Counted from the first letter of the stretch, positions 42,218-50,843 are shown. The stretch is DNA of 64,000 bases from an uncultured Oscillospiraceae bacterium (GCA_910578735.1 CAJTSQ010000001.1:80891-144890); one strand, 5' to 3'. Numbers and translations: made by a program. The notes: generated by a model not told the origin, from the sequence alone.

Positions 42218-44812
42218 TTACAGGACCACCAGTTCTCCGTCTCTCACATCCACCGTGAGGGATGCGCCGGATTCCACCTGGTCGGCGATAATCTTCCATC
42301 CAATTAGAGTCTCTACCGTGTGCTGGAGGTAGCGGCGCAGGGGGCGGGCGCCGTAAACGGGGTCGTAGGCCGCCTCGATGACGGCGCTCTTGGCGGCGGG
42401 GGTTAGGGTAACCGCCAGCTGCTTATCGGCCAGTCGCCGGTTCAGTCCCTCCACCAGCAGATCGATGATGTGGGTAATGTTCTCCTTAGTCAGGGGTTTG
42501 TAGAAGACAATCTCGTCCAGCCGGTTGAGGAACTCGGGCCGGAAGGAGCGCTTGAGCAGCTCGTTCACCTGGTTCCGGGCCGTCTCGCTGATTTCCCCGC
42601 CCTCGTTGATGCCATCCAGCAGGGCCTGACTGCCCAGGTTGGAGGTGAGAATCAGGATGGTATTCTTAAAGTCCACCGTCCGGCCCTGACTGTCAGTGAT
42701 CCGGCCGTCGTCCAGCACCTGGAGCAGGACGTTGAATACGTCCGGGTGGGCCTTCTCCACCTCGTCAAAGAGGACCACGGAGTAGGGCTTTCTCCTGACC
42801 GCCTCGGTGAGCTGGCCGCCCTCCTCATAGCCCACGTATCCCGGAGGGGCCCCGATGAGCCGGGAGACAGAGAATTTTTCCATATACTCGCTCATGTCGA
42901 TGCGCACCAGGTTGCGCTCGCTGTCGAAGAGGGCTTCGGCCAGGGTCTTGGCCAGCTCCGTCTTGCCCACGCCGGTGGGGCCCAGGAAGAGGAAGGAGCC
43001 GATGGGCTTATCCGGGTCGGCGATGCCCGCCCGGGAGCGGAGAATGGCCTCGCTCACCAGCCGGACGGCTTCGTCCTGTCCCACCACCCGCTTATGGAGG
43101 ATGTCCTCCAGGTGGAGCAGCTTTTCCCGCTCCCCCTCCATCAGCCGGGCCACCGGGATGCCCGTCCACCGCTCGATGATCCGGGCGATCTCCTCCTCGG
43201 TCACCTTGTCTCTGAGGAGGGAGCGGGCCTTGCCCTCGTTGGCAACAGACTCCTCCGCCTCCAGCGCCTTGCGCAACTCCGGGATACGGCCGTACTGCAA
43301 TTCTGCCGCTTTCTCCAGGTCGTACTCCCGCTGGGCCTTCTCCAGGGCGGCGCTGGCGGCTTCCAGCTCCTCCCGCAGCTTCTGGACCTTGCCGATAGCC
43401 CCCTTCTCGTTGTCCCACTGGGCTTTTTTTGCATTGAAGTCGTCCCGCATATCGGACAGCTCCCGCTGGATCTCGGCCAGATGCTCCCGGGACAGCTTGT
43501 CGGTCTCCTTTTTCAGCGCCGCCTCCTCAATCTCGTGCTGGATAATCTTCCGCTGGATGACATCCAGCTCGGTGGGCATGGAGTCCATCTCGGTGCGGAT
43601 CATGGCGCAGGCCTCGTCCACCAGGTCGATGGCCTTGTCGGGGAGGAAGCGGTCGGAAATATAGCGGTTGGACAGGGTTGCGGCGGCGATGATGGCCCCG
43701 TCGGTGATCTTCACCCCATGGTAGACCTCATACCGCTCCTTCAAGCCCCGGAGGATGGCTATGGCGTCCTCCACACTGGGCTCGTTCACCATGACAGGCT
43801 GGAACCGCCGCTCCAGGGCGGCATCTTTTTCGATATACTGCCGGTACTCGTTGAGGGTGGTGGCCCCGATACAGTGCAGCTCCCCTCGGGCGAGAAGGGG
43901 CTTTAACAGGTTGCCCGCGTCCATGGAGCCCTCAGTCTTGCCCGCCCCCACAATGGTGTGCAGCTCGTCAATAAAGAGGATAATCCGCCCCTCCGACTTC
44001 TTTACCTCGTTGAGGACGGCCTTGAGCCGCTCCTCGAACTCACCGCGATATTTCGCACCCGCGATGAGAGCCCCCATGTCCAGGGAGAAGACGGTCTTGT
44101 CCTTTAGGGAGGCGGGCACGTCCCCCTTGACAATCCGCTGGGCCAGGCCCTCGGCGATGGCCGTCTTGCCCACACCGGGCTCGCCGATGAGGACAGGGTT
44201 GTTCTTGGTCTTCCGGGACAAAATCCGGATGACATTCCGAATTTCGTCGTCCCGGCCGATGACCGGGTCCAGCTTGTTCTGCCGGGCCCGCTCCACCAGG
44301 TCGGAGCCGTACTTTTTCAGGGCGTTGTAGGTCTCCTCCGGGTTGTCGGAGGTGACCCGCTGGCTCCCCCGCACCTGAGCCAGGGCCTGCATTACCTTCT
44401 CCTTATCCAGGTTGTAGGTGCGGAACAGCTCCCTCAGGGCGCTGTTGGGGTGGGCCAGCAGGCCCAGGAGGATATGCTCCACCGAGATATACTCGTCCTT
44501 CATGGCCCTGGCCTCCTGTTCGGCCCCCTGGAGGGCCCGGTCCACGTCCTGGGAGACATACACTTTCCCGCTCTCCCGGCCAGAGCCGGAGACCTTAGGC
44601 AGCTTGTCAACTTCCGCCTTCACCGCCGCCTCAAAGCTGGGGACGGTCATTCCCATGGCGGTGAGCAGCTGGGGGATGAAGCCCTCCCCATCCCCCACCA
44701 GGGCCAGCAGCAGATGGGGCTGCTCGATCTGCTGGTTGCCGTGTTCCAGGGCGATATCCTGGGCCCCCTGAATAGCGGCCAGGGATTTTTGGGTAAACTG
44801 ATTCATGTTCAT
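42218..44812 (-). CDS. clpB: ATP-dependent disaggregase ClpB
   Basis: This 864-residue Hsp104-type chaperone resolubilises protein aggregates with DnaK. It has an N-terminal Clp domain, AAA domain 1 (GEPGVGKT), a long coiled-coil middle domain (about 405-525), AAA domain 2 (GPTGVGKT) and a C-terminal small domain. No LGF/IGF loop is seen, consistent with no ClpP docking. The ATG at 44812 has AAAGGAG at normal spacing. A CIRCE-like operator lies about 90 bases upstream, so HrcA regulation is likely. Confidence 0.95.
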   Translation of the reverse strand: MNMNQFTQKSLAAIQGAQDIALEHGNQQIEQPHLLLALVGDGEGFIPQLLTAMGMTVPSFEAAVKAEVDKLPKVSGSGRESGKVYVSQDVDRALQGAEQEARAMKDEYISVEHILLGLLAHPNSALRELFRTYNLDKEKVMQALAQVRGSQRVTSDNPEETYNALKKYGSDLVERARQNKLDPVIGRDDEIRNVIRILSRKTKNNPVLIGEPGVGKTAIAEGLAQRIVKGDVPASLKDKTVFSLDMGALIAGAKYRGEFEERLKAVLNEVKKSEGRIILFIDELHTIVGAGKTEGSMDAGNLLKPLLARGELHCIGATTLNEYRQYIEKDAALERRFQPVMVNEPSVEDAIAILRGLKERYEVYHGVKITDGAIIAAATLSNRYISDRFLPDKAIDLVDEACAMIRTEMDSMPTELDVIQRKIIQHEIEEAALKKETDKLSREHLAEIQRELSDMRDDFNAKKAQWDNEKGAIGKVQKLREELEAASAALEKAQREYDLEKAAELQYGRIPELRKALEAEESVANEGKARSLLRDKVTEEEIARIIERWTGIPVARLMEGEREKLLHLEDILHKRVVGQDEAVRLVSEAILRSRAGIADPDKPIGSFLFLGPTGVGKTELAKTLAEALFDSERNLVRIDMSEYMEKFSVSRLIGAPPGYVGYEEGGQLTEAVRRKPYSVVLFDEVEKAHPDVFNVLLQVLDDGRITDSQGRTVDFKNTILILTSNLGSQALLDGINEGGEISETARNQVNELLKRSFRPEFLNRLDEIVFYKPLTKENITHIIDLLVEGLNRRLADKQLAVTLTPAAKSAVIEAAYDPVYGARPLRRYLQHTVETLIGWKIIADQVESGASLTVDVRDGELVVL

Positions 44813-44898
44813 AAAAAACACTCCTTTCAGGAATAAGTCTGCGGTATGGTTGTAGTATAAGCCACCCCGCCGTAGATTTCATGAACAGAGTGTGAATT

Positions 44899-44925
44899 TT
44901 AGCAGTCTTATCTGTAGAGTGCTAA
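44899..44925 (-). promoter_or_regulatory. CIRCE operator of clpB (one mismatch)
   Basis: On the minus strand TTAGCACTC, nine bases and GACTGCTAA; the consensus second arm is GAGTGCTAA. HrcA is the expected repressor. Confidence 0.8.
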
Positions 44926-44940
44926 TCCAGGGCGTTTCCA

Positions 44941-44969
44941 TTGCATTTCCGGCAGCGCTGTGATATGCT
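44941..44969 (+). promoter_or_regulatory. Promoter of the small gene at 44994
   Basis: TTGCAT (44941-44946), 17 bases and TATGCT (44964-44969). It diverges from clpB and begins 16 bases from the CIRCE. Confidence 0.5.
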
Positions 44970-44993
44970 AAATACAAAAGGGGGACTATTTGG

Positions 44994-45185
44994 ATGGAAG
45001 ACACTGTGCCGAACCAGGAGGCCATCGCCGCACTGGACGAAATTGACCGCATTCTCCACCAGATGCTGATGCTGGCGGAGCTGTCCGCCAGTGAGGGCGA
45101 TATGAACCGGGACAACCTGCAAAAGGTCCTGGAGTATTTGCAGTTGAAAATTGACCGCGTCGCAGATCGCTTGGAAAAGAGGTAA
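44994..45185 (+). CDS. Small helical protein, unknown function
   Basis: This 63-residue protein is highly charged and predicted to be two helices (IAALDEIDRILHQMLMLAEL, then NLQKVLEYLQLKIDRVADRL) without membrane segments. A promoter and AAAGGGGG lie upstream, and a strong terminator follows the stop, so it looks expressed. It is divergent from clpB. I do not recognise the family. Confidence 0.65.
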   Translation: MEDTVPNQEAIAALDEIDRILHQMLMLAELSASEGDMNRDNLQKVLEYLQLKIDRVADRLEKR

Positions 45186-45218
45186 AACGCAGCCCGGACA
45201 TTTGTCCGGGCTGCGTTT
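45185..45218. terminator. Bidirectional terminator
   Basis: AAACGCAGCCCGGACA and TGTCCGGGCTGCGTTT form a perfect 16-bp stem between convergent genes. Confidence 0.88.
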
Positions 45219-45221
45219 CTG

Positions 45222-45644
45222 TCACTGAATTGCGATTTTCCGGCTCTGAGGCAGGACCTCCTGCCGCTTGGGGAGCTTCAGCTCCAGCACGCCGTTGTTA
45301 TAGGCGGCGGTGATGCCGTCCTCCTGAATGCCGTCCAGGTTGAAGGAGCGGCTGAAGCTGCCGCTGCGGCGCTCCTTGCACAGGTAGTTGTCCTGCTTGG
45401 TCTCGCTGGACTCCTGATGGGTGGCGGAGATGGTGAGGAAACCGTCCTTCACATCCAGGTCGATGTCCTCCTTCTGGAAGCCGGGCAGCTCGGCCTCCAG
45501 CAGATAGTGGTCGCCCTCGTCCTTGATGTCGGTGGAGAAGACGGGCATCCGCCGGCCATTTTCGCCGAAGACGCTGCGCTCAAATTCGTCGAACAGGTCC
45601 ATTAGGCTGGAAGAATTGCGGCTGGCGTAAGGGATCATATACAT
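45222..45644 (-). CDS. Hsp20/alpha-crystallin small heat shock protein
   Basis: This 140-residue ATP-independent holdase has the alpha-crystallin domain (about 38-130) with DIKDEGDHYLLEAELPGFQK, DGFLTISATH and the C-terminal AAYNNGVLELKLPKR. A VLPQSRKIAIQ tail includes the I-x-I motif for oligomerisation. Start ATG 45644 has AAAGGAG. A perfect CIRCE lies about 110 bases upstream. Confidence 0.95.
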   Translation of the reverse strand: MYMIPYASRNSSSLMDLFDEFERSVFGENGRRMPVFSTDIKDEGDHYLLEAELPGFQKEDIDLDVKDGFLTISATHQESSETKQDNYLCKERRSGSFSRSFNLDGIQEDGITAAYNNGVLELKLPKRQEVLPQSRKIAIQ

Positions 45645-45752
45645 AAGTCAAAACTCCTTTCGGACTCCTCTTGGGGTCCTCCTTAAATTTGTCTTTAGTA
45701 TAGTGTCCACTTGTGAATAATTCTTGCAAACTATATGTCTAAATTGTAAATA

Positions 45753-45779
45753 TTAGCACTCTATATATTAGAGTGCTAA
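45753..45779 (-). promoter_or_regulatory. Perfect CIRCE operator upstream of hsp20
   Basis: TTAGCACTC, nine A/T bases and GAGTGCTAA match the CIRCE consensus exactly. The hrcA gene is not in this window. Confidence 0.92.
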
Positions 45780-45836
45780 TATTGGGCGGAGAAAAGCGCC
45801 CCGGGTTCTCCGGGGCGCGGGCTTCGAAACAAGGGA

Positions 45837-46247
45837 TTACTCCTCTTCCGGCGCTTCTTCCTCTGATTCTTCCTCGCCGTCATCGGTAAGCTCCATGGCA
45901 TAGCGGGTGCCGCAGGCGGGGCACTCCACCTCGCCCTCGGCCATGGCCTCGTCGTCCACGATGATGTCGGCCCCGCAGGTGGGACACTCCACCTCGAACC
46001 AGTCGTCGTCGTAGTCCTCCTCCTCGTCAAAGACGACCTCTTCCACATCGGAAAGGTCATCGGAGAGCACATCGATCTCCTCGCCCAGGTTAAGGGCGTT
46101 CTCCTCCAGGTCCTCCACAGACATGGCCAGCTCCTCCAGGATGCCGATCATCACGGAGATCAGCTTGCCCTCTTTGGACTTGACGGTATCCAGGTCCAGT
46201 CCCTCGGCCAGGCCCTTCAGATAGGCGACTTTCTCAGAAATAGTCAT
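45837..46247 (-). CDS. CD1247-type N-terminal domain protein with zinc ribbon
   Basis: This 136-residue protein has an N-terminal helical domain (TISEKVAYLKGLAEGLDLDT) found in clostridial proteins encoded near efp, a strongly acidic linker (DVEEVVFDEEEDYDDD), and a C-terminal zinc ribbon with CPTC and CPAC pairs (about 90-113). The remainder is an acidic tail. The function is not known. Start ATG 46247 has AAGGAG; it is on the same strand as efp and downstream of it. Confidence 0.8.
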   Translation of the reverse strand: MTISEKVAYLKGLAEGLDLDTVKSKEGKLISVMIGILEELAMSVEDLEENALNLGEEIDVLSDDLSDVEEVVFDEEEDYDDDWFEVECPTCGADIIVDDEAMAEGEVECPACGTRYAMELTDDGEEESEEEAPEEE

Positions 46248-46274
46248 AATGTTACTCCTTTTCAGGCAACGGAA

Positions 46275-46345
46275 CGCAGGGGCGGCCCGTTGCCGCCCGA
46301 ACACAAATTCCGCAATGTGGCGGGCGGCCACAGGCCGCCCTACGG
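46275..46345. repeat. GCAGGGGCGGCC...GGCCGCCCTACGGG repeat
   Basis: A 70-base GC-rich unit whose outer arms are inverted (GGGGCGGC and GCCGCCC with CCTACGGG). It belongs to the dispersed GGGGCG family and lies between efp and the CD1247-type gene. Confidence 0.55.
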
Positions 46346-46359
46346 GAACGCGATGTTTT

Positions 46360-46932
46360 TTATGCCTTGCACCGCTCCAGATATTCGCCGGTACGGGTGT
46401 CGATCTTAATCTTGTCGCCGGGGTTGACGAACAGAGGGACCTTGATCTCGGCGCCGGTCTCTAGGGTGGCGGGCTTGAGCACGTTGTTGGTGGCGGTGTT
46501 GCCGGCAAAGCCGGGGTCGGTCTCAGTGACCTCCAGGTCCACAAAGTTGGGGGGCTCCACGCCGAAAACACTGCCCTTGTAGGACATCACCTTGCAGGTC
46601 ATGTTCTCTTTGACGAACTTGAAGCTGTCGCCCAGCAGGTCTTTGCCGATGGGGATCATGTCGAAGGTCTCCGGGTCCATAAAGTAGTACAGGTCGCCGT
46701 CGCTGTAGCTGTAGTCCATGTCCTTGCGCTCCACAAAGGCCTGCTCAAACTTGGCCGTGGGGTTGAAGGAGGTCTCGGTCACGCCGCCGGTGATGACGTT
46801 CTTCATCTTGGTGCGGACAAAGGCCGCGCCCTTGCCGGGCTTGACGTGCTGGAACTCGACCACCTGCATGACCTTGCCGTCCATCTCAAAGGTCACGCCG
46901 TTACGGAAATCGCTGGCGGAAATCATTGCCAT
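46360..46932 (-). CDS. efp: Elongation factor P
   Basis: EF-P relieves ribosome stalling at polyproline. The 190-residue protein has the three beta domains: domain I with the conserved loop VKPGKGAAF carrying the modifiable lysine, domain II (DMDYSYSDGDLYYFMDPET) and the OB domain with NPGDKIKIDTRTGEYLERC. The start at ATG 46932 (MAMISAS) has GGGAGG nine bases upstream. The next ATG (46926) gives the more usual MISA start. Confidence 0.94.
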   Translation of the reverse strand: MAMISASDFRNGVTFEMDGKVMQVVEFQHVKPGKGAAFVRTKMKNVITGGVTETSFNPTAKFEQAFVERKDMDYSYSDGDLYYFMDPETFDMIPIGKDLLGDSFKFVKENMTCKVMSYKGSVFGVEPPNFVDLEVTETDPGFAGNTATNNVLKPATLETGAEIKVPLFVNPGDKIKIDTRTGEYLERCKA

Positions 46933-47103
46933 AGGAATCATCCTCCCAATATAGTAGCTGTTTGACGAAAATCAACTGATTTATTTTACCCTATTTTTTC
47001 CCCCTTTGCAAGAGGTAGGAGAAGAATTGCGTGGATTTAGAGGAAAAATTTCTCTCAATAGAACCTGCCCTTCAGAAATTGTGTGTCCTCTCACGCTTAC
47101 TGC

Positions 47104-47375
47104 TTGACTTTTTTGCCCTCCGGTGATATAGTAGCCCTGTTCAAAATGGCTTTGACGGAGAAGAAGTCGGGGAAAGCACCCAGAGAGGGGCGCCAAGGGG
47201 TGAAAGCGCTCTGTGCGGGAACCGACCGGTACCACTCCGGAGCCGCCCGGGAGGACCGGGACAGGTGCGCCTGTTACAGCGCTCACGAGCGACGGCGAGA
47301 GCCGTAAGCAGGGTGGAACCGTGGAGCTTTTACCGCTTCACCCCTGAATTTCATCAGGGGTGGAGCGTTTTTGTT
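47104..47375 (+). promoter_or_regulatory. thrS T-box riboswitch with its promoter
   Basis: The promoter is TTGACT (47104-47109), 17 bases and TATAGT (47127-47132). The leader has the T-box AGGGTGGAACCG at 47310-47321 and a candidate threonine specifier ACC in a GGTACCACTCC context. Its terminator stem spans 47334-47367 and is followed by T5. Uncharged tRNA-Thr should bind and favour antitermination, turning thrS on. Confidence 0.9.
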
Positions 47376-47404
47376 TGCCTGCCCCAATACAAGGAGGAAT
47401 TGTC

Positions 47405-49165
47405 GTGTTCGAAGAAAACAATCAGTATACGTTTGAAAACCCTGAGTACCGCGCCACCTACTGGCACACCTGCTCCCATGTGATGGCCCAGGCCGTCAAG
47501 CGCCTGTGGCCCGAGGTCAAACTGGCCATCGGCCCCTCCATCGACGAGGGCTGGTACTACGACATGGACGCCCCCTTTGCCTTTACCCCCGAGCACCTGG
47601 AGCAGATTGAGGCGGAGATGCGGAAGATCTGCAAGGAGAAGCTGAAGCTGGAGCGGTTCGAGCTGCCCCGCCCCGAGGCGCTGACGTTTATGGAGGAGCG
47701 GGACGAAAAGTACAAGGTGGAGCTCATCAACGACCTGCCCGAGGACGCGGCCATCTCCTTCTACAAGCAGGGGGAGTTTACCGACCTGTGCGCCGGCCCC
47801 CATCTGGACTCCACCGGGCGGATCAAGGGCAACGCCCTGAAGCTCACCGCCTGCAACGCCGCCTACTGGCGGGGGGACTCCAGCCGGGAGACCCTCCAGC
47901 GCATCTACGGCATTGCTTTCCCCAAGAAGGACGAGCTGGACGAGTACCTGGCCAAAATTGAGGAGGCCAAGAAGCGGGACCACCGCCGGCTGGGCAAGGA
48001 GCTGGGCCTGTTCATGCTCCGGGACGAGGGCCCCGGCTTCCCCTTCTTCCTGCCCAAGGGCATGACCCTGAAAAACACCCTCCTGGACTACTGGCGCAAG
48101 GTCCACAAGAAATATGGCTATGTGGAAATCTCCACCCCCATCATGCTCAACCGGCAGCTGTGGGAGCGGTCCGGCCACTGGGACCACTACAAGAACAACA
48201 TGTACACCACCGTCATCGACGAGGTGGACTTCGCCGTCAAGCCCATGAACTGCCCCGGCGGCATGCTGGTCTACGCCAGCGAGCCCCACTCCTACCGGGA
48301 CCTGCCCCTGCGGGTGGGGGAGATCGGCCTAGTCCACCGCCACGAGCTGTCCGGCGCCCTCCACGGCCTGTTCCGGGTGCGCTGCTTCAGCCAGGACGAC
48401 GCCCACGTCTTTATGACCCGGGACCAGATGCAGGACGTGATTCAGGAGACGGTGCGGCTCTTTGACGAGGTCTATAACGTCTTCGGCCTGAGCTACACCA
48501 TCGAGCTGTCCACCATGCCCGAGGACCACATCGGCACCGTGGAGGAGTGGGAGCGCAACCAGGACATCCTGAAAGCCGCCATCACCGCCATGGGCAAGGA
48601 GTTTGTCATCAACGAGGGAGACGGCGCCTTCTACGGGCCCAAGCTGGACTTCCACCTGGCCGACTCCCTGGGCCGGACCTGGCAGTGCGGCACCATCCAG
48701 CTGGACAGCCAGCTTCCCGAGCGCTTCGAGCTGGAGTACACCGGCGAGGACGGCCAGAAGCACCGGCCTGTGATGATTCACCGGGTGGTGCTGGGGTCCA
48801 TCGAGCGGTTTATCGGCGTCATTACCGAGCACTTCGCCGGGGCCTTCCCCGCCTGGCTGGCCCCCGTCCAGGTGAAGCTGCTGCCCGTCACCGACCGGGC
48901 CGCCGAGTACGCCGCCAAAGTCTCCGCCCAGCTGGACGCCCAGGGCTTCCGGGTGGAGGTGGACGGCCGCAACGAGAAGATCGGCAAGAAGATCCGGGAG
49001 GCCACCCTGGAGAAGATCCCCTACATGCTGGTGGTGGGCGACCGGGACATGGAGAACGGAACCGTCTCCGTCCGCCGCCGCTCCGGCGAGGATCTGGGGG
49101 CCATGTCTCTGGAGGACTTCGCCGCCCTGCTGGACGGCGAGGTCAAGGAAATGACCATCAAGTGA
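47405..49165 (+). CDS. thrS: Threonyl-tRNA synthetase lacking the TGS domain
   Basis: This 586-residue class II synthetase begins directly in the N2 editing domain (HTCSHVMAQAVKRLWPE, YYDMDAPF, CAGPHLDSTGRIKGNAL), so the usual N-terminal TGS domain of about 60 residues is missing. The catalytic core shows motif 2 (MNCPGGMLVYASEPHSYRD, LVHRHELSGA), GDGAFYGPKLDFHL and motif 3 (VLGSIERFIGVITEHF), and the anticodon-binding domain follows. Start GTG 47405 has AAGGAGG seven bases upstream, and the T-box terminator lies immediately before. The absence of TGS is therefore not a start-site error. Confidence 0.93.
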   Translation: MFEENNQYTFENPEYRATYWHTCSHVMAQAVKRLWPEVKLAIGPSIDEGWYYDMDAPFAFTPEHLEQIEAEMRKICKEKLKLERFELPRPEALTFMEERDEKYKVELINDLPEDAAISFYKQGEFTDLCAGPHLDSTGRIKGNALKLTACNAAYWRGDSSRETLQRIYGIAFPKKDELDEYLAKIEEAKKRDHRRLGKELGLFMLRDEGPGFPFFLPKGMTLKNTLLDYWRKVHKKYGYVEISTPIMLNRQLWERSGHWDHYKNNMYTTVIDEVDFAVKPMNCPGGMLVYASEPHSYRDLPLRVGEIGLVHRHELSGALHGLFRVRCFSQDDAHVFMTRDQMQDVIQETVRLFDEVYNVFGLSYTIELSTMPEDHIGTVEEWERNQDILKAAITAMGKEFVINEGDGAFYGPKLDFHLADSLGRTWQCGTIQLDSQLPERFELEYTGEDGQKHRPVMIHRVVLGSIERFIGVITEHFAGAFPAWLAPVQVKLLPVTDRAAEYAAKVSAQLDAQGFRVEVDGRNEKIGKKIREATLEKIPYMLVVGDRDMENGTVSVRRRSGEDLGAMSLEDFAALLDGEVKEMTIK

Positions 49166-49169
49166 GTAT

Positions 49170-49292
49170 AAAAAGCCCCCCTTGTCAAAGGGGGGAGGGC
49201 CACGAAGTGGCGGGGGGATTCCGTTTACAAGATGACGGAATCCCCCAGTCACCGCCCGCGGCGGTGCCAGCCCCCTTTCGCAGGGGGGCCTT
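49170..49292. repeat. GAATCCCCC palindromic repeat, inside-out copy after thrS
   Basis: Here the two halves are in reversed order: an AGCCCCCCTTGTC...GGCGGGGGGATTC half comes first, then a 16-base linker and a GAATCCCCCAGTC...CAGGGGGGCC half. The ATTCCG and CGGAAT ends therefore meet in the middle. Outer AAAAAG and CTTTTTA tails make it a potential terminator for thrS and the serpin gene. Confidence 0.8.
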
Positions 49293-49293
49293 T

Positions 49294-50685
49294 TTATGCC
49301 TGCACCTGATTCACAATCCCCACAAACAGGGGCACGTCCTCAGTCCGAATGACGAACAGGAAGGGCCGGTCCAGGTCCATGACGCAGACCTCTGCGGGCT
49401 CCGGCGGCATCCCGGCGTAGTTCATCATCATCATGGTGACGGCGGCGGCCTCCACCCCCTCCTCGTCCACCTTCACCCGCGCCAGCTGCTTGGCGTCGGA
49501 CAGATAGGCGTCCAAATCGGTGAGGGCGGACAGGTCGGCCTGACCCGGGGCCAGCAGGTCGGTGACGCCCAGAGCAGTCAGGGCGGCTTTCAGGTCCAGG
49601 TCGGAGTTTACGTCAAATTTTGGCACCGACCACTGCACCTCGCCGTAGCGGCTGTCCCCGGCGGAGAAGTCCAGGCCGGCCAGAAAGTCCGGGTCCTGGA
49701 GAAGGGACGCGGGGGACACCTCCTCATCGGGCAGCACAAAGACCATCTCCCCCAGTTGAGTGGACAGCCGGGCGGCCTGATAGCCGTCCCGACGGATAAA
49801 GTTGGCGTCCTCCGTCCGGTGCATAAAGTCCACCTTGCTCTCGTTTCCGGCGGCGTCAGTGAAGGTATCCTCCTCCGTCTGGGCGGGGTCAAATTCGCTG
49901 TTCCATGCCGCCTTGTAGTACAGGGAGGACACCAGCAGGGCCAGGGTCAGCGCGTCGGTCTGGACCACCGAGACATCGGAGCCGATCAGGCCCTTGGTCT
50001 GCTCATTCACCCACTGGGTGACGGCGGCGTCGGCCTCGCCCGTCCCCATGGGGACAGAGTAAGCCCCGGCGTAGTATCGTTTCGCCAGGGTATCCAGAGT
50101 GTCCTGAACGTAAGTCCCCTGTAAATTGCTGTTGAGCCAGATGGAGTTGGCCAGAATCAGGGCGCTCTGTCCGTCGTCGGTGTACAGCGAACGCCAAATG
50201 TGCTCCACCTGGTCCTGGAGCGCGTCCACGCTCTCCTCGCCGACGGCGTCCAGCACCTGCCGACGGCTGTCTCCATCAGCGCACTGGGCCAGCATGGCCA
50301 GGGCGGACCACAGGGACAGAGGGGAGTAGACGGCGTTCTCCCCCTCATGCCCCGCCAGGGCCAGGGGAGTACTCCGGGCGGCAAAGGTGTTGACGGCATC
50401 TCTCTCCGCCTCGGTCAGGCCGGCGTTCTCTCCCCGGATGGCCACCAGGGCGTCGATGTATTTGTCATAGGCCTCCTGGTAAGCCTCCCAGGCCCCTTCG
50501 GGCCCCTCCAGCGGCGCCACAGGCTGCTGAGGAAATTTCGGATACACCGGCTCAGACAGGGCAGACAGGTTGACCAAACCGGGAGCGGCAGGCCCTCCAT
50601 TTGAGGCTGTCTGCAAGGGACCGGTTCCGCCGCAGCCGGACAGCAGCAGGATGGCGGACAAGGTGAAAGGCAGGATTCGTTTCAT
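49294..50685 (-). CDS. Lipoprotein serpin (serine protease inhibitor)
   Basis: This 463-residue protein has a lipoprotein signal peptide (lipobox LLSGC, Cys near residue 17), a linker of about 85 residues, and a complete serpin fold. Segments include ENAVYSPLSLWSALAMLAQ near the start of the fold, the hinge KVDEEGVEAAAVTM, and the C-terminal DRPFLFVIRTEDVPLFVGIV. Counting from the hinge Gly as P15 places P1 at an Ala followed by Gly, which predicts elastase-like target proteases. Surface anchoring would expose it to host or community proteases. Start ATG 50685 has AAGGAG. Confidence 0.9.
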   Translation of the reverse strand: MKRILPFTLSAILLLSGCGGTGPLQTASNGGPAAPGLVNLSALSEPVYPKFPQQPVAPLEGPEGAWEAYQEAYDKYIDALVAIRGENAGLTEAERDAVNTFAARSTPLALAGHEGENAVYSPLSLWSALAMLAQCADGDSRRQVLDAVGEESVDALQDQVEHIWRSLYTDDGQSALILANSIWLNSNLQGTYVQDTLDTLAKRYYAGAYSVPMGTGEADAAVTQWVNEQTKGLIGSDVSVVQTDALTLALLVSSLYYKAAWNSEFDPAQTEEDTFTDAAGNESKVDFMHRTEDANFIRRDGYQAARLSTQLGEMVFVLPDEEVSPASLLQDPDFLAGLDFSAGDSRYGEVQWSVPKFDVNSDLDLKAALTALGVTDLLAPGQADLSALTDLDAYLSDAKQLARVKVDEEGVEAAAVTMMMMNYAGMPPEPAEVCVMDLDRPFLFVIRTEDVPLFVGIVNQVQA

Positions 50686-50728
50686 TGCAATTCTCCTTCC
50701 GTTTTTAGCGATCTTCAATTTGTTCCAC

Positions 50729-50756
50729 TGTAGGGGCGGATATGATCCGCCCCTGC
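50729..50756. repeat. TGTAGGGGCGGAT...ATCCGCCCCTGC palindrome
   Basis: A nearly perfect dyad of the GGGGCG family, directly upstream of the serpin gene start. Confidence 0.65.
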
Positions 50757-50802
50757 TCTTTTAGACGCATAAACTAAGAAAAAGTTTCTTGAAAAGAAAT
50801 AT

Positions 50803-50825
50803 AAAAAAGACGGCCTTCAGCCGTC
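50803..50825 (-). terminator. Terminator of the 50.8-51.28 kb transcript unit
   Basis: GACGGC-CTTCA-GCCGTC is followed by T6 on the minus strand. Confidence 0.7.
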
Positions 50826-50843
50826 CGCGCCTCTTATAGACAA

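Noticed and set aside
47360..47404. 15-codon extension of ThrRS
   Set aside because: The codons lie inside the T-box terminator and add no TGS sequence.
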